A stretch of DNA of 64,000 bases from VAZQ01 sp963739385 (GTDB taxonomy: Bacteria; Pseudomonadota; Alphaproteobacteria; Rhizobiales; Xanthobacteraceae): contig CAVUAI010000070.1 in assembly GCA_963739385.1 (NCBI GenBank), positions 124,001-188,000 on the forward strand, given 5' to 3'. Of the stretch, positions 27,130 to 35,160 are shown one piece after another. The first letter of the stretch is position 1, and each line of letters starts with the position of its first letter. Below the pieces are notes generated by a model, which ran no database searches, was not told where the DNA came from, and saw only the letters and a list, made by a program, of their open reading frames with translations. The translations under genes were made by a program, and so were the position numbers.

Positions 27130-28134
27130 ATGACGCTCCACGACAATGTCTCGCCCTCGCGCCGCCGCCTGATCAAGGCCGCGCTTGCCGCCATGGCCGC
27201 GCCGGCCGTCCTGCGCGTGGGCACCGCGCTCGCGGCCTATCCCGACCGGCCGGTGCGGATCGTGGTCGCCAACACGCCGGGCGGCCCCTCCGACATCATC
27301 GCCCGCATCATGGCGGCGGCGATGCAGGAGGCGATGGGGGGCTCGGTGATCGTGGAGAACAAGGGCGGCGGCGGCGGCAATATCGGCATGGGCTATGTCG
27401 CGCGCTCCGACGCCGACGGCTACACGATCCTGCTCTCGACCAGCGCCTATTCGGTCAACCCCGGCCTCTACAACAGCCCGGCCTACGATCCGTTCAAGGA
27501 CTTCGTCGCCGTGTGCGAGCTGGCGGTCTCGCCGCACGTCTTCGCGGTGATGCCCGACTTCGGCGTGAGCACGATGAAGGAGTTTGTCGCGCGCGCCAAG
27601 GCCGACCCCGACAAGTTCAATGTCTCCACGCCGCCGATCGGAACCACGCCGCAGCTCCAGGCCGAGGTGCTGAAGCTGCGCGAGAACCTGCAGAAAATGG
27701 CAACGGTGGTGTTTCCCGGCGGCGGCGACGCGCTCAAGGCGCTGCTCTCCGGCACGGTGCAGCTCAGCTCCGGGGTGCTGGCGCCCGCCCATCCGCAGAT
27801 CAAGGCCGGCAACATCAAGGGCCTCGCAGTCACCGGCCCGACCCGCTGGCACGACCTGCCGGACATTCCGACCATGATCGAATCGGGCTATCCGGATTTC
27901 GTGTTCGACACCTATACCGCGCTGATGGCGCCGGCGAAAACACCGCCCGAGGTGGTGAGCCGGCTGGAAAAGGTCGCGCTCGAAATTCTGGCGAAGCCCG
28001 AGATGCGCCAGCGGCTGACCCAGGCCGGATTCGAGGTGACCGCCCGCGACGGCAAGGGCCACATGGAACGCGTCGCCAAGGAGGTGCCGATGTTCCGCGA
28101 CATCATCGCGCAGGCCGGCATCAAGAAGCTCTAG
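27130..28134 (+). CDS. Bug/TctC-type periplasmic solute-binding protein
   Basis: 334 residues. The N-terminus RRRLIKAALAAMAAPAVL resembles a Tat or Sec signal, cleaved near ALAAYPDRP. The mature start YPDRPVRIVVANTPGGPSD and the later SDADGYTILLSTSAYSVNPG and PTRWHDLPDIPTMIESGYPD are diagnostic of the Bug family, which binds carboxylates for tripartite tricarboxylate transporters. No permease is adjacent; the nearest TctAB genes are about 7 kb away and have their own TctC. An AGGAAAC site precedes the ATG. Ligand unknown. Confidence 0.9.
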   Translation: MTLHDNVSPSRRRLIKAALAAMAAPAVLRVGTALAAYPDRPVRIVVANTPGGPSDIIARIMAAAMQEAMGGSVIVENKGGGGGNIGMGYVARSDADGYTILLSTSAYSVNPGLYNSPAYDPFKDFVAVCELAVSPHVFAVMPDFGVSTMKEFVARAKADPDKFNVSTPPIGTTPQLQAEVLKLRENLQKMATVVFPGGGDALKALLSGTVQLSSGVLAPAHPQIKAGNIKGLAVTGPTRWHDLPDIPTMIESGYPDFVFDTYTALMAPAKTPPEVVSRLEKVALEILAKPEMRQRLTQAGFEVTARDGKGHMERVAKEVPMFRDIIAQAGIKKL

Positions 28135-28146
28135 CGCTGAACCGTC

Positions 28147-28235
28147 ATTGCCGGGCTGAAACATCAGGCCCGGCAATCCATCATCTTCGACCAAAGCGTG
28201 TTCGTTCGATCGATGCCCGGGTCAAGCCCGGGCAT
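28147..28235. repeat. extragenic palindrome pair
   Basis: Two hairpins: ATTGCCGGGC ... GCCCGGCAAT (28147-28177), and ATGCCCGGGTC/AAGCCCGGGCAT (28213-28235). They lie between the convergent Bug-type gene and fhs and are related to the copy at 16204. Confidence 0.8.
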
Positions 28236-28268
28236 GACGAGTGGAGGCTGTGGGACCGCGGCGAATTC

Positions 28269-30002
28269 TCAGAACAATCCGACGATGCGGCCGTCGGCAC
28301 CGACGTCGATGGAATCGGCGGCCGGCACGCGCGGCAGGCCGGGCATGGTCATGATCTCTCCGCAGATCGCCACCACGAACTCGGCGCCGGCGGAAAGCCT
28401 CACTTCGCGCACCGGGATGGTGTGATCGACCGGCGCACCTTTGAGGTCGCCGTTGGTGGAGAAGCTGTACTGGGTCTTGGCGATGCAGACCGGCAGCTTG
28501 CCGTAGCCCATCTGCTCGAACTGGGTGAGCTGGTCGCGCACCGGCTTGTCGGCGGAGATGTCCTTGGCGCGATAGATCTCCTTGGCGATGGTGCGGATCT
28601 TCTCCAGGAGCGGCATTTCGTCGGGATAGAGCAGCTTGAGCTTGCTCTTGCCACTGTCGGCTACTTTCACCACCGCGCGCGCGACGTCGGCAGCGCCGCG
28701 GCCGCCCTCGGCCCAATGATCGGCCATCAGGGCCTCGACGCCAAGTTTCTTCGCGTGCTCTTCCACCAGTGCGATCTCGGCGTCGGTGTCGGCGCTGAAG
28801 CGATTGATGGAGATCACCGGCACGATGCCGAATTTCTGCACGTTCTCGACGTGGCGGGCGAGATTGGCCATGCCGGCCGCCAGCGCCTTGAGGTTCTCGG
28901 TCTTGAGATCCTCCTTCTTCACCCCGCCGTGCATCTTGAGCGCGCGGATGGTCGCCACCAGCACCACGCAGTCGGGGGCAAGCCCGGTCTTGCGGCACTT
29001 GATGTCGAGAAACTTCTCACCGCCCAGGTCGGCACCGAAGCCCGCCTCGGTGACCACGTAGTCGCAGAGCTTCAGCGCCGTGGTCGTCGCCAGCACCGAA
29101 TTGCAGCCGTGGGCGATGTTGGCGAACGGTCCGCCGTGCACGAAGGCCGGCGTGCCTTCGAGCGTCTGCACCAGATTGGGCGACAGCGCCTCCTTGAGCA
29201 GCGCGGTCATCGCGCCCTGTGCCTTGAGGTCGCCGGCGCGCACCGGCTTGCGGTCGCGGGTATAGGCGACGATGATATTCGAGAGCCGTTTCTTGAGGTC
29301 GTCGAGATCGCTGGCGAGGCAGAAGATCGCCATCACCTCGGAGGCGACCGTGATGTCGAAGCCATCCTCGCGCGGGAAACCGTTGGCGACGCCGCCGAGG
29401 GATGACACGATCGAGCGCAGGGCGCGGTCGTTCATGTCCATCACCCGGCGCCAGGTGACGCGGCGCTGGTCGATGCCGAGCGCATTGCCCCAATAGATGT
29501 GGTTGTCGACCATGGCGGCGAGCAGATTGTTCGCCGAGGTGATGGCGTGGAAGTCACCGGTGAAATGCAGATTGATGTCTTCCATCGGCACGACCTGGGC
29601 ATAGCCGCCGCCGGCGGCGCCGCCCTTCATGCCGAACGATGGGCCGAGCGACGGCTCGCGCAGGCACAGCATCGCCTTCTTGCCGATATGATTGAGCGCG
29701 TCGGTGAGGCCGACCGTCGTCGTCGTCTTGCCTTCGCCCGCCGGCGTCGGCGTGATCGCCGAAACCAGGATCAGCTTGCCGTTGGGACGGCTCTGCAGCG
29801 ACTTGATGAAATCCATCGACAGCTTGGCCTTGTAGTGGCCGTAAGGTTCGAGATTTTCCGGCGCGATGCCGAGCTTCTCGCGCGCGATATCCATGATCGG
29901 CCGCTTCTTGGCGGCCTGGGAGATCTCGATGTCGGATTTCGGATTGGCGTGCTGCGAGGCGGTCGTGGAAGTCTTGGCGGCGGTGGCTTGCGTCGGGGTC
30001 AT
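28269..30002 (-). CDS. fhs: formate-tetrahydrofolate ligase
   Basis: 577 residues from the ATG at 30002, which overlaps the formyltransferase stop by four bases (ATGA), so the two are coupled. The ATP-binding block is TPTPAGEGKTTTTVGL, with LREPSLGPSFGMKGGAAGGG and FTGDFHAITSANNLLAA as further family signatures. The enzyme makes 10-formyltetrahydrofolate from formate, ATP and tetrahydrofolate in the cytoplasm. As the last gene of the oxalate train it can return formate carbon to one-carbon metabolism. The first 25 residues (Thr/Ala/Ser-rich) extend beyond the usual family start. Confidence 0.95.
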   Translation of the reverse strand: MTPTQATAAKTSTTASQHANPKSDIEISQAAKKRPIMDIAREKLGIAPENLEPYGHYKAKLSMDFIKSLQSRPNGKLILVSAITPTPAGEGKTTTTVGLTDALNHIGKKAMLCLREPSLGPSFGMKGGAAGGGYAQVVPMEDINLHFTGDFHAITSANNLLAAMVDNHIYWGNALGIDQRRVTWRRVMDMNDRALRSIVSSLGGVANGFPREDGFDITVASEVMAIFCLASDLDDLKKRLSNIIVAYTRDRKPVRAGDLKAQGAMTALLKEALSPNLVQTLEGTPAFVHGGPFANIAHGCNSVLATTTALKLCDYVVTEAGFGADLGGEKFLDIKCRKTGLAPDCVVLVATIRALKMHGGVKKEDLKTENLKALAAGMANLARHVENVQKFGIVPVISINRFSADTDAEIALVEEHAKKLGVEALMADHWAEGGRGAADVARAVVKVADSGKSKLKLLYPDEMPLLEKIRTIAKEIYRAKDISADKPVRDQLTQFEQMGYGKLPVCIAKTQYSFSTNGDLKGAPVDHTIPVREVRLSAGAEFVVAICGEIMTMPGLPRVPAADSIDVGADGRIVGLF

Positions 30003-30928
30003 GAGAGCCTCGTACCGAGATTGAGCTTTGCATTGGTGGCAAATTCGCCGGCTGCGCATTTCGGCCCGTCGGCGGGCTTCACACGCAAGACCTTGATGCG
30101 GCCGTCGGCGCAGACGACGGTGAAGCCGTCGGTCGCGACCTCGACGATCTCGCCCATCTTGCCGGCGATGCCCTTGGGATCGCGCGCGGGCAAGGGGGTC
30201 GCCTCGAAGACCTGCAGTGCGTTGCCCTCGAGCGTGGTCCATGCGCCGGGCGCCGGATTGCAGCCGCGAATGAGGTTGTGGATCTGCCGCCAGGGCTTGC
30301 CCCAGTCGATGCGGGCGTTGTCCGGGCCGCAGCGGCCTTCATAGGTCGCCTGCGCCTGATCCTGCTTGATGCGCGGGGCCTTGCCCGCCTTGACCAGATC
30401 GACCGACTCCAGCATCGCTTCCACGCCCATGGGAAACAGCCGATCGAAATAAACCGAGCCGAGCGAGTCGGTGTCGGAGATCGGGGTCGTCTTCTGCAGC
30501 AGCACGTCGCCGGTATCGAGGCCGTTGTCCGGCCAGAAGATCGACAGCCCGGTTTCCTTGTCGCCCTGGATGATCGGCCAGTTGATCGCGCTCGGTCCGC
30601 GATACTTCGGCAGCAGGGAGGGATGGTATTGGATCGAGCCCCTGGTCGGAACGTTGAGGAAGTCCTCCGGCACGAACAGCGTGACGAAGGCCATGACCTG
30701 CAGGTCGGGCTTGAGCGCCTTGAACTCCTCCCACACCTCCGGCTTGCGGTACGACGCCGGCTGGTAGACCGGGAGCTTGGCCGCGAGCGCCGCCTCCTTC
30801 AGCGGGTCGGCCTTGGCGCCCGGCTTCTCCGGCGCGACATAGACCGCGACCACCTCGTCGCCACGCTTGAGCAGCGCTTCCAGGACGGCCTTGCCGAACG
30901 CCTGCTGGCCGTGCACCACGATACGCAT
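29999..30928 (-). CDS. formyltransferase-fold protein, 10-formyl-THF hydrolase/FMT-like
   Basis: 309 residues from the ATG at 30928; upstream residues to 31027 are read-through of a palindromic repeat. It has the formyl_transferase N domain and an FMT C-terminal domain. The active-site region reads SIQYHPSLLPKYRGPSAINW with a downstream WPDNGLDTGD. This is closer to the hydrolase domain of 10-formyl-THF dehydrogenase (IYHPSLLP) than to true methionyl-tRNA formyltransferase, which has Asn two residues before the His. Placed between frc and fhs, it probably moves or removes a formyl group on tetrahydrofolate; the exact acceptor is inference. Confidence 0.82.
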   Translation of the reverse strand: MRIVVHGQQAFGKAVLEALLKRGDEVVAVYVAPEKPGAKADPLKEAALAAKLPVYQPASYRKPEVWEEFKALKPDLQVMAFVTLFVPEDFLNVPTRGSIQYHPSLLPKYRGPSAINWPIIQGDKETGLSIFWPDNGLDTGDVLLQKTTPISDTDSLGSVYFDRLFPMGVEAMLESVDLVKAGKAPRIKQDQAQATYEGRCGPDNARIDWGKPWRQIHNLIRGCNPAPGAWTTLEGNALQVFEATPLPARDPKGIAGKMGEIVEVATDGFTVVCADGRIKVLRVKPADGPKCAAGEFATNAKLNLGTRLS

Positions 30929-30955
30929 CCGCCGCCCTCCAAATCCTTCGCCGTC

Positions 30956-31019
30956 ATGCCCGTGAAAGCGGGCATCCAATGATCGCTTGTGGCTACCGGG
31001 TCCCCGCCTTCGCGGGGAC
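30956..31019. repeat. paired extragenic palindromes
   Basis: Hairpin ATGCCCGTGAAAGCGGGCAT (30956-30975) and hairpin GTCCCCGCCTTCGCGGGGAC (31000-31019) in opposite orientation, between frc and the formyltransferase gene, inside an otherwise tight same-strand train. Confidence 0.85.
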
Positions 31020-31037
31020 GACAGCATTGCTTGTTGT

Positions 31038-32480
31038 TCACGCCGCCTCGGCGCGCGCCCCTTTCTCCGGCGCGGTGATCGCGCCCGAGGTCTTGATCTC
31101 GGCGATTTCCTGCTCGGTATAGCCGAGCTCCTTGCGCAGGATTTCCTCGGTGTGCTCGCCCAGCAGCGGCGAGCGCTGCACCTCGGTAATCGAGTCCGAC
31201 ATCTTGATGGGATTGCCGACGGTGAGATACTTGCCGCGCGTGGGATGATCGACCTCGACCACGGTGCCGGTCTTGCGCAGTGACGGCTCCTCCGCGATCT
31301 CCTTCATCGACAGGATCGGGCCGACCGGAATATCGACGGCGTTGCAGATTTCCATGACCTCGAACTTGCTCTTGGTCATCGTCCACTGCTCGATGGTATT
31401 GAAGATGTGCCGCAGCCGCGGCAAGCGCGCGGGCGGCGTGGCGTAGTCCGGATCGGTCTTCCATTCCGGCTTGCCAATGAGGTCGCAGATCGCCCCCCAT
31501 ACCGGCGCCTGGGTGATGAAATAGATGTAGGCGTCGGGGTCGTTCTCCCAGCCCTTGCACTTGAGAATCCAGCCGGGCTGGCCGCCGCCGGAGTCGTTGC
31601 CGGCGCGCGGCACCGCCTGCCCGAACGCGATGCCCTCGCCGAACTGGCTGTACTCCGTGAGCGGGCCATGCCTGAGGCGCTGCTGGTCGCGCAGCTTGAC
31701 ACGGGCGAGGTTGAGCACGCCGTCCTGCATGGCGGCGAGCACGCGCTGGCCGCGCCCGGTGCGGATGCGCTGATGGAGCGCGCAGACGATGCCGAAGGCG
31801 AGGTGGAGCCCGGTGCCGGAATCGCCGATCTGCGCGCCGGTGACGAGCGGTGGGCCGTCGCGGAAGCCGGTGGTGGAGGCGGCGCCCCCGGCGCATTGGG
31901 CAACGTTCTCATAGACCTTGCAGTCCTCGTACGGACCGGGTCCGAAGCCCTTGACCGAGGCCACGATCATGCGCGGATTGGTCTTGTGGATGTGCTCCCA
32001 GGTCAGCCCCATGCGGTCGAGCGCGCCGGGCGCGAAATTCTCCACCAGCACGTCGCAATGCTTGATCAGCCGATCGAGAATATCCTTGCCCTTGGGATGC
32101 TTGGAATCGATCGTAATCGAGCGCTTGTTGCCGTTGAGCATGGTGAAGTAGAGGCTGTCCGCCCCTTTCACGTCCCGCAACTGCCCGCGCGTGATGTCGC
32201 CGATGCCCGGCCGTTCGACCTTGATCACGTCGGCGCCCATATAGGCGAGCAGTTGCGTGCAGGTCGGGCCGGACTGCACGTGGGTAAAGTCCAGCACGCG
32301 CACGCCGTCGAGCGCCTTGCCGGCTTGGCCGTAGGGCTTGCTCGACGGTTTCGGCAGGCCGTTCGCGGCGGCCTTCTTCGCCGCCGGCTTTTTCGCCTTC
32401 AGTTTCACGACCTTCTTCGCCGCCGCCTTGGATCGGGGCTTGATCTTCGTCTTGGCTTTCACCTTCTTGCTCTTTGCCAT
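31038..32480 (-). CDS. frc: formyl-CoA:oxalate CoA-transferase with Lys-rich N-terminal extension
   Basis: 480 residues of class III CoA-transferases. It follows the Oxalobacter Frc pattern closely: LDGVRVLDFTHVQSGPTCTQ, YENVAQCAGGAASTTGFRDG, the catalytic Asp in AMQDGVLNLARVKLRDQQRL, and GGGQPGWILKCKGWENDPDA. It transfers CoA from formyl-CoA to oxalate. Residues 1-54 are an extra tail rich in Lys and Ala (MAKSKKVKAKTKIKPRSKAA), absent from known Frc. The start is backed by AGAGGAAG eight bases upstream and a 36-base gap from oxc. Confidence 0.95.
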   Translation of the reverse strand: MAKSKKVKAKTKIKPRSKAAAKKVVKLKAKKPAAKKAAANGLPKPSSKPYGQAGKALDGVRVLDFTHVQSGPTCTQLLAYMGADVIKVERPGIGDITRGQLRDVKGADSLYFTMLNGNKRSITIDSKHPKGKDILDRLIKHCDVLVENFAPGALDRMGLTWEHIHKTNPRMIVASVKGFGPGPYEDCKVYENVAQCAGGAASTTGFRDGPPLVTGAQIGDSGTGLHLAFGIVCALHQRIRTGRGQRVLAAMQDGVLNLARVKLRDQQRLRHGPLTEYSQFGEGIAFGQAVPRAGNDSGGGQPGWILKCKGWENDPDAYIYFITQAPVWGAICDLIGKPEWKTDPDYATPPARLPRLRHIFNTIEQWTMTKSKFEVMEICNAVDIPVGPILSMKEIAEEPSLRKTGTVVEVDHPTRGKYLTVGNPIKMSDSITEVQRSPLLGEHTEEILRKELGYTEQEIAEIKTSGAITAPEKGARAEAA

Positions 32481-32516
32481 TTCGCTTCCTCTAGGAGTTC
32501 AATCGATGGAGCCGGT

Positions 32517-34268
32517 TTATTTCTTGCGAACCGCGCTTTGCGGATTGAGTTTGCCGATGTTGCCGCTTTCGCTGCCGGCCGCTGCATCGATCACCGCGTT
32601 GATGAGGGTCGGTTTGCCGGAGTCCATGGCCTCGTTCACGGCGCGGCTCAATTCGTCGGGCGTCGTCACACGGACACCGACGCCGCCAAATGCTTCCATC
32701 AACTTCTCGTAGCGCGCGTCTTTGACAAAGACGGTTGTCGCAACGTCCGAACCGCCCGACGGGTTGACGTCGGTTCCGCGGTAGATACCGTTATTGTTGA
32801 AGACGACGACGCAGACCGGCAGATTGTACCGGCAGATCGTTTCCACCTCCATGCCGGAGAAACCAAAAGCGCTGTCGCCTTCGACGGCGAGCACGGGCTT
32901 GCCGGTCTCCACCGCGGCCGCGATGGCAAAACCCATCCCGATGCCCATGATGCCCCAGGTGCCGACATCCAGGCGCTTGCGCGGTTGATACATGTCGATG
33001 ATGCCGCGCGCGAGATCGAGCGTGTTGGCGCCTTCGTTGACGAGGATGGCGTCCGGCCGCTCTTTGATGACGGTGCGCAATGCACCGAGCGCGCTGTGGA
33101 AGTCCATCGGCGCCGAGTTCTTCATCAGCCTCGGCGCCATCTTGGCGATGTTGGCTTCCTTGCGTTCATTGACGGCCTTGATCCAGTCGGCCGGGGGGGC
33201 CGGCCATTTGCCGTCGATGCCCTCGAGCAGAGCCGCTACGCAGGAGCCGATGTCGCCGACCACAGGAGCGACGATCTCGACATTGCTGTCCATCTCCTTG
33301 GGCTCGATGTCGATCTGGATGAATTTCTTCGATCCCGGCTCGCCCCAGGTCTTGCCTTTGCCGTGCGACAGAAGCCAGTTCAGGCGGGCGCCGATCAGCA
33401 TGACGACGTCGGCGTCCTTCAACACGGTCGACCGCGCCGCGCCCGCCGACTGCGGGTGCGTATCCGGCAACAGGCCTTTGGCCATGCTCATCGGCAGGAA
33501 AGGAATTCCGCTCTTCTCGACCAGGGCGCGGATACTGTCATCGGCCTGCGCGTATGCCGCGCCTTTGCCGAGGATGATGAGGGGTCGCTTGGCCGTCTTC
33601 AGGACCTCGAGCGCGCGCTTGACGGCGGCCGGAGCGGGAAGCTGCGCGGGCGCCGGGTCGATGACCTTGACGAGCGACTTCGCTCCGGCATCCGCGTCCA
33701 TGACCTGGGAGAACAGCTTGGCCGGCAGATCAAGATAGACGCCGCCCGGACGGCCGGACACAGCCGCGCGGATCGCGCGCGCGACGCCGATGCCGATGTC
33801 GGCGGCATGCAGCACGCGGAAGGCCGCCTTGCAGAGCGGCTTGGCGATCGCCAGCTGGTCCATCTCTTCGTAGTCGCCCTGCTGGAGGTCGACGATCTCA
33901 CGCTCGGACGATCCGCTGATCAGGATCATCGGAAAGCAGTTGGTCGTGGCATTGGCCAGCGCGGTCAGCCCATTGAGAAAGCCGGGGGCCGACACCGTCA
34001 GGCAGATGCCGGGCTTCTTCGTCAGGAAGCCGGCGATCGCCGCCGCATTGCCGGCGTGCTGCTCATGCCGGAACGAAAGGACACGCATGCCCGCCGCCTG
34101 CGCCTTGCGGCCCAAATCCGTGATCGGGATGCCGGGCACACCATAGATCGTGCTGATGCCGTTGAGCTTGAGCGCATCGATGACGAGATGAAAGCCATCC
34201 GTCAGCTCCTGCTGTGCTTCCTCCGCGGTCGTGGCGGCGGGCTTCGGCCTGGTTGCTAAATCAGACAT
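32517..34268 (-). CDS. oxc: oxalyl-CoA decarboxylase
   Basis: 583 residues of the thiamine-diphosphate enzyme family in three domains. The N-terminal part has YGVPGIPITDLGRKAQAAGM and FRHEQHAGNAAAIAGFLTKK with the ThDP-activating Glu region; the C-terminal cofactor motif is EGDSAFGFSGMEVETICRYN ending at FNNNGIYRGTD. The enzyme converts oxalyl-CoA to formyl-CoA and CO2, and with Frc forms the oxalate cycle. It lies 62 bases after gntR and 36 before frc on the same strand. Confidence 0.96.
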   Translation of the reverse strand: MSDLATRPKPAATTAEEAQQELTDGFHLVIDALKLNGISTIYGVPGIPITDLGRKAQAAGMRVLSFRHEQHAGNAAAIAGFLTKKPGICLTVSAPGFLNGLTALANATTNCFPMILISGSSEREIVDLQQGDYEEMDQLAIAKPLCKAAFRVLHAADIGIGVARAIRAAVSGRPGGVYLDLPAKLFSQVMDADAGAKSLVKVIDPAPAQLPAPAAVKRALEVLKTAKRPLIILGKGAAYAQADDSIRALVEKSGIPFLPMSMAKGLLPDTHPQSAGAARSTVLKDADVVMLIGARLNWLLSHGKGKTWGEPGSKKFIQIDIEPKEMDSNVEIVAPVVGDIGSCVAALLEGIDGKWPAPPADWIKAVNERKEANIAKMAPRLMKNSAPMDFHSALGALRTVIKERPDAILVNEGANTLDLARGIIDMYQPRKRLDVGTWGIMGIGMGFAIAAAVETGKPVLAVEGDSAFGFSGMEVETICRYNLPVCVVVFNNNGIYRGTDVNPSGGSDVATTVFVKDARYEKLMEAFGGVGVRVTTPDELSRAVNEAMDSGKPTLINAVIDAAAGSESGNIGKLNPQSAVRKK

Positions 34269-34330
34269 TGTAGCCTCCCGTAATCTTCTTCAGCCGCACG
34301 TTTCCCCAACGCGCGGCGCCGTTTGTTCAA

Positions 34331-35092
34331 CTAGTCCAGGTAGTCGGCATATTTCTCGACGTGATCGGCGAGGCCGAGCGCGTGGTTGCGAACGAGATCC
34401 TCGGCGCGCTTGGTGTCGCGCGCCTCCAGCGCCTCGATGATGGTCATATGGTCGCGGATCGAGCGGTCGGCGCGATCCTGCTCGCCGATGGTCTTGCGGC
34501 GGATCATCCGCATGTGGGTGAACAGGTTCTCGGCGAGCGATATGAGCACGCCGTTGCGGCTCATGCGAATGATGCTCTGGTGAAACTCGATGTTCACCTC
34601 GGAATATTCGTCGAGCCTGGCATGCAGCTCGCCGTTCTCGAACTTGGTGAACATGGTGCGCAGCGAGGCGATGTCCTGGACGCTCGCGTTCTCGGTGATC
34701 AGCCGCGCCGCCATGCTTTCGAGCGCCGCCCAGGCGGTGATCATCTCGATCACCTCGCGCTTGGTCTTGCGGACGACATAGATGCCGCGGCGCGGAACCG
34801 CGCGCACGAAGCCCTCGCGCTCGAGCTGCGCCATGGCCTCGCGCACCGGCGTGCGGCTGATGCCGAAATCGGACGCGAGGCGCCGCTCGTCGAGCCGGAT
34901 ATCGGCGCGGCTGCGATAGACGTCCATCGACACGATGGCGTCCTTGAGCGCCGTATAGGCGCGGCTCTTGAAGCTCTCGGGCGTCCCGATCGGCTCGACC
35001 GCGACGCGCGGCGAGGCGGCCGCTTCCGCGGGAAGTGCCCCGGATTCAGCCTGCAGGCTGGCAGATCGGGAGGATCGGTCACCGTTGCTCAT
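34331..35092 (-). CDS. GntR-family (FCD type) regulator of the oxalate cluster
   Basis: 253 residues. After a 50-residue Ser/Ala-rich lead, a winged helix begins at SFKSRAYTALKDAIVSMDVY and includes RRLASDFGISRTPVREAMAQ; the helical FCD ligand domain follows with HQSIIRMSRNGVLISLAENL and ends at HALGLADHVEKYADYLD. FCD regulators sense small carboxylates, so oxalate or a related acid is a reasonable ligand. It sits between tctA and oxc in the same direction. No Shine-Dalgarno sequence precedes the ATG. Confidence 0.87.
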   Translation of the reverse strand: MSNGDRSSRSASLQAESGALPAEAAASPRVAVEPIGTPESFKSRAYTALKDAIVSMDVYRSRADIRLDERRLASDFGISRTPVREAMAQLEREGFVRAVPRRGIYVVRKTKREVIEMITAWAALESMAARLITENASVQDIASLRTMFTKFENGELHARLDEYSEVNIEFHQSIIRMSRNGVLISLAENLFTHMRMIRRKTIGEQDRADRSIRDHMTIIEALEARDTKRAEDLVRNHALGLADHVEKYADYLD

Positions 35093-35094
35093 GC

Positions 35095-35105
35095 TGGTAT
35101 ACAAT
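35095..35105 (-). promoter_or_regulatory. candidate GntR operator immediately before gntR
   Basis: TGGTATACAAT ends three bases from the gntR start codon and resembles the TTGTATACAA-type dyads bound by FCD-type GntR regulators. The position would allow autoregulation; assignment is by resemblance only. Confidence 0.45.
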
Positions 35106-35160
35106 ATTCCAGAAGCAGGGGTGTGCGCAATGCGGCTTTGCGCGATTTGCGGGCCGAAGC

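Noticed and set aside
26814..29405. 863-residue plus-strand frame over the Bug-type gene and fhs
   Set aside because: Low-complexity Arg/Gly/Ala/Asp composition in a different frame from the Bug gene and antisense to fhs; no family signal.
29999..30928. Plain methionyl-tRNA formyltransferase
   Set aside because: The catalytic Asn is not present and the context is oxalate/formate metabolism; a broader formyltransferase call is safer.
31407..34259. 950-residue plus-strand frame antisense to frc and oxc
   Set aside because: It mirrors the codon structure of two clear genes on the other strand and has no recognisable domain; a high-GC shadow.
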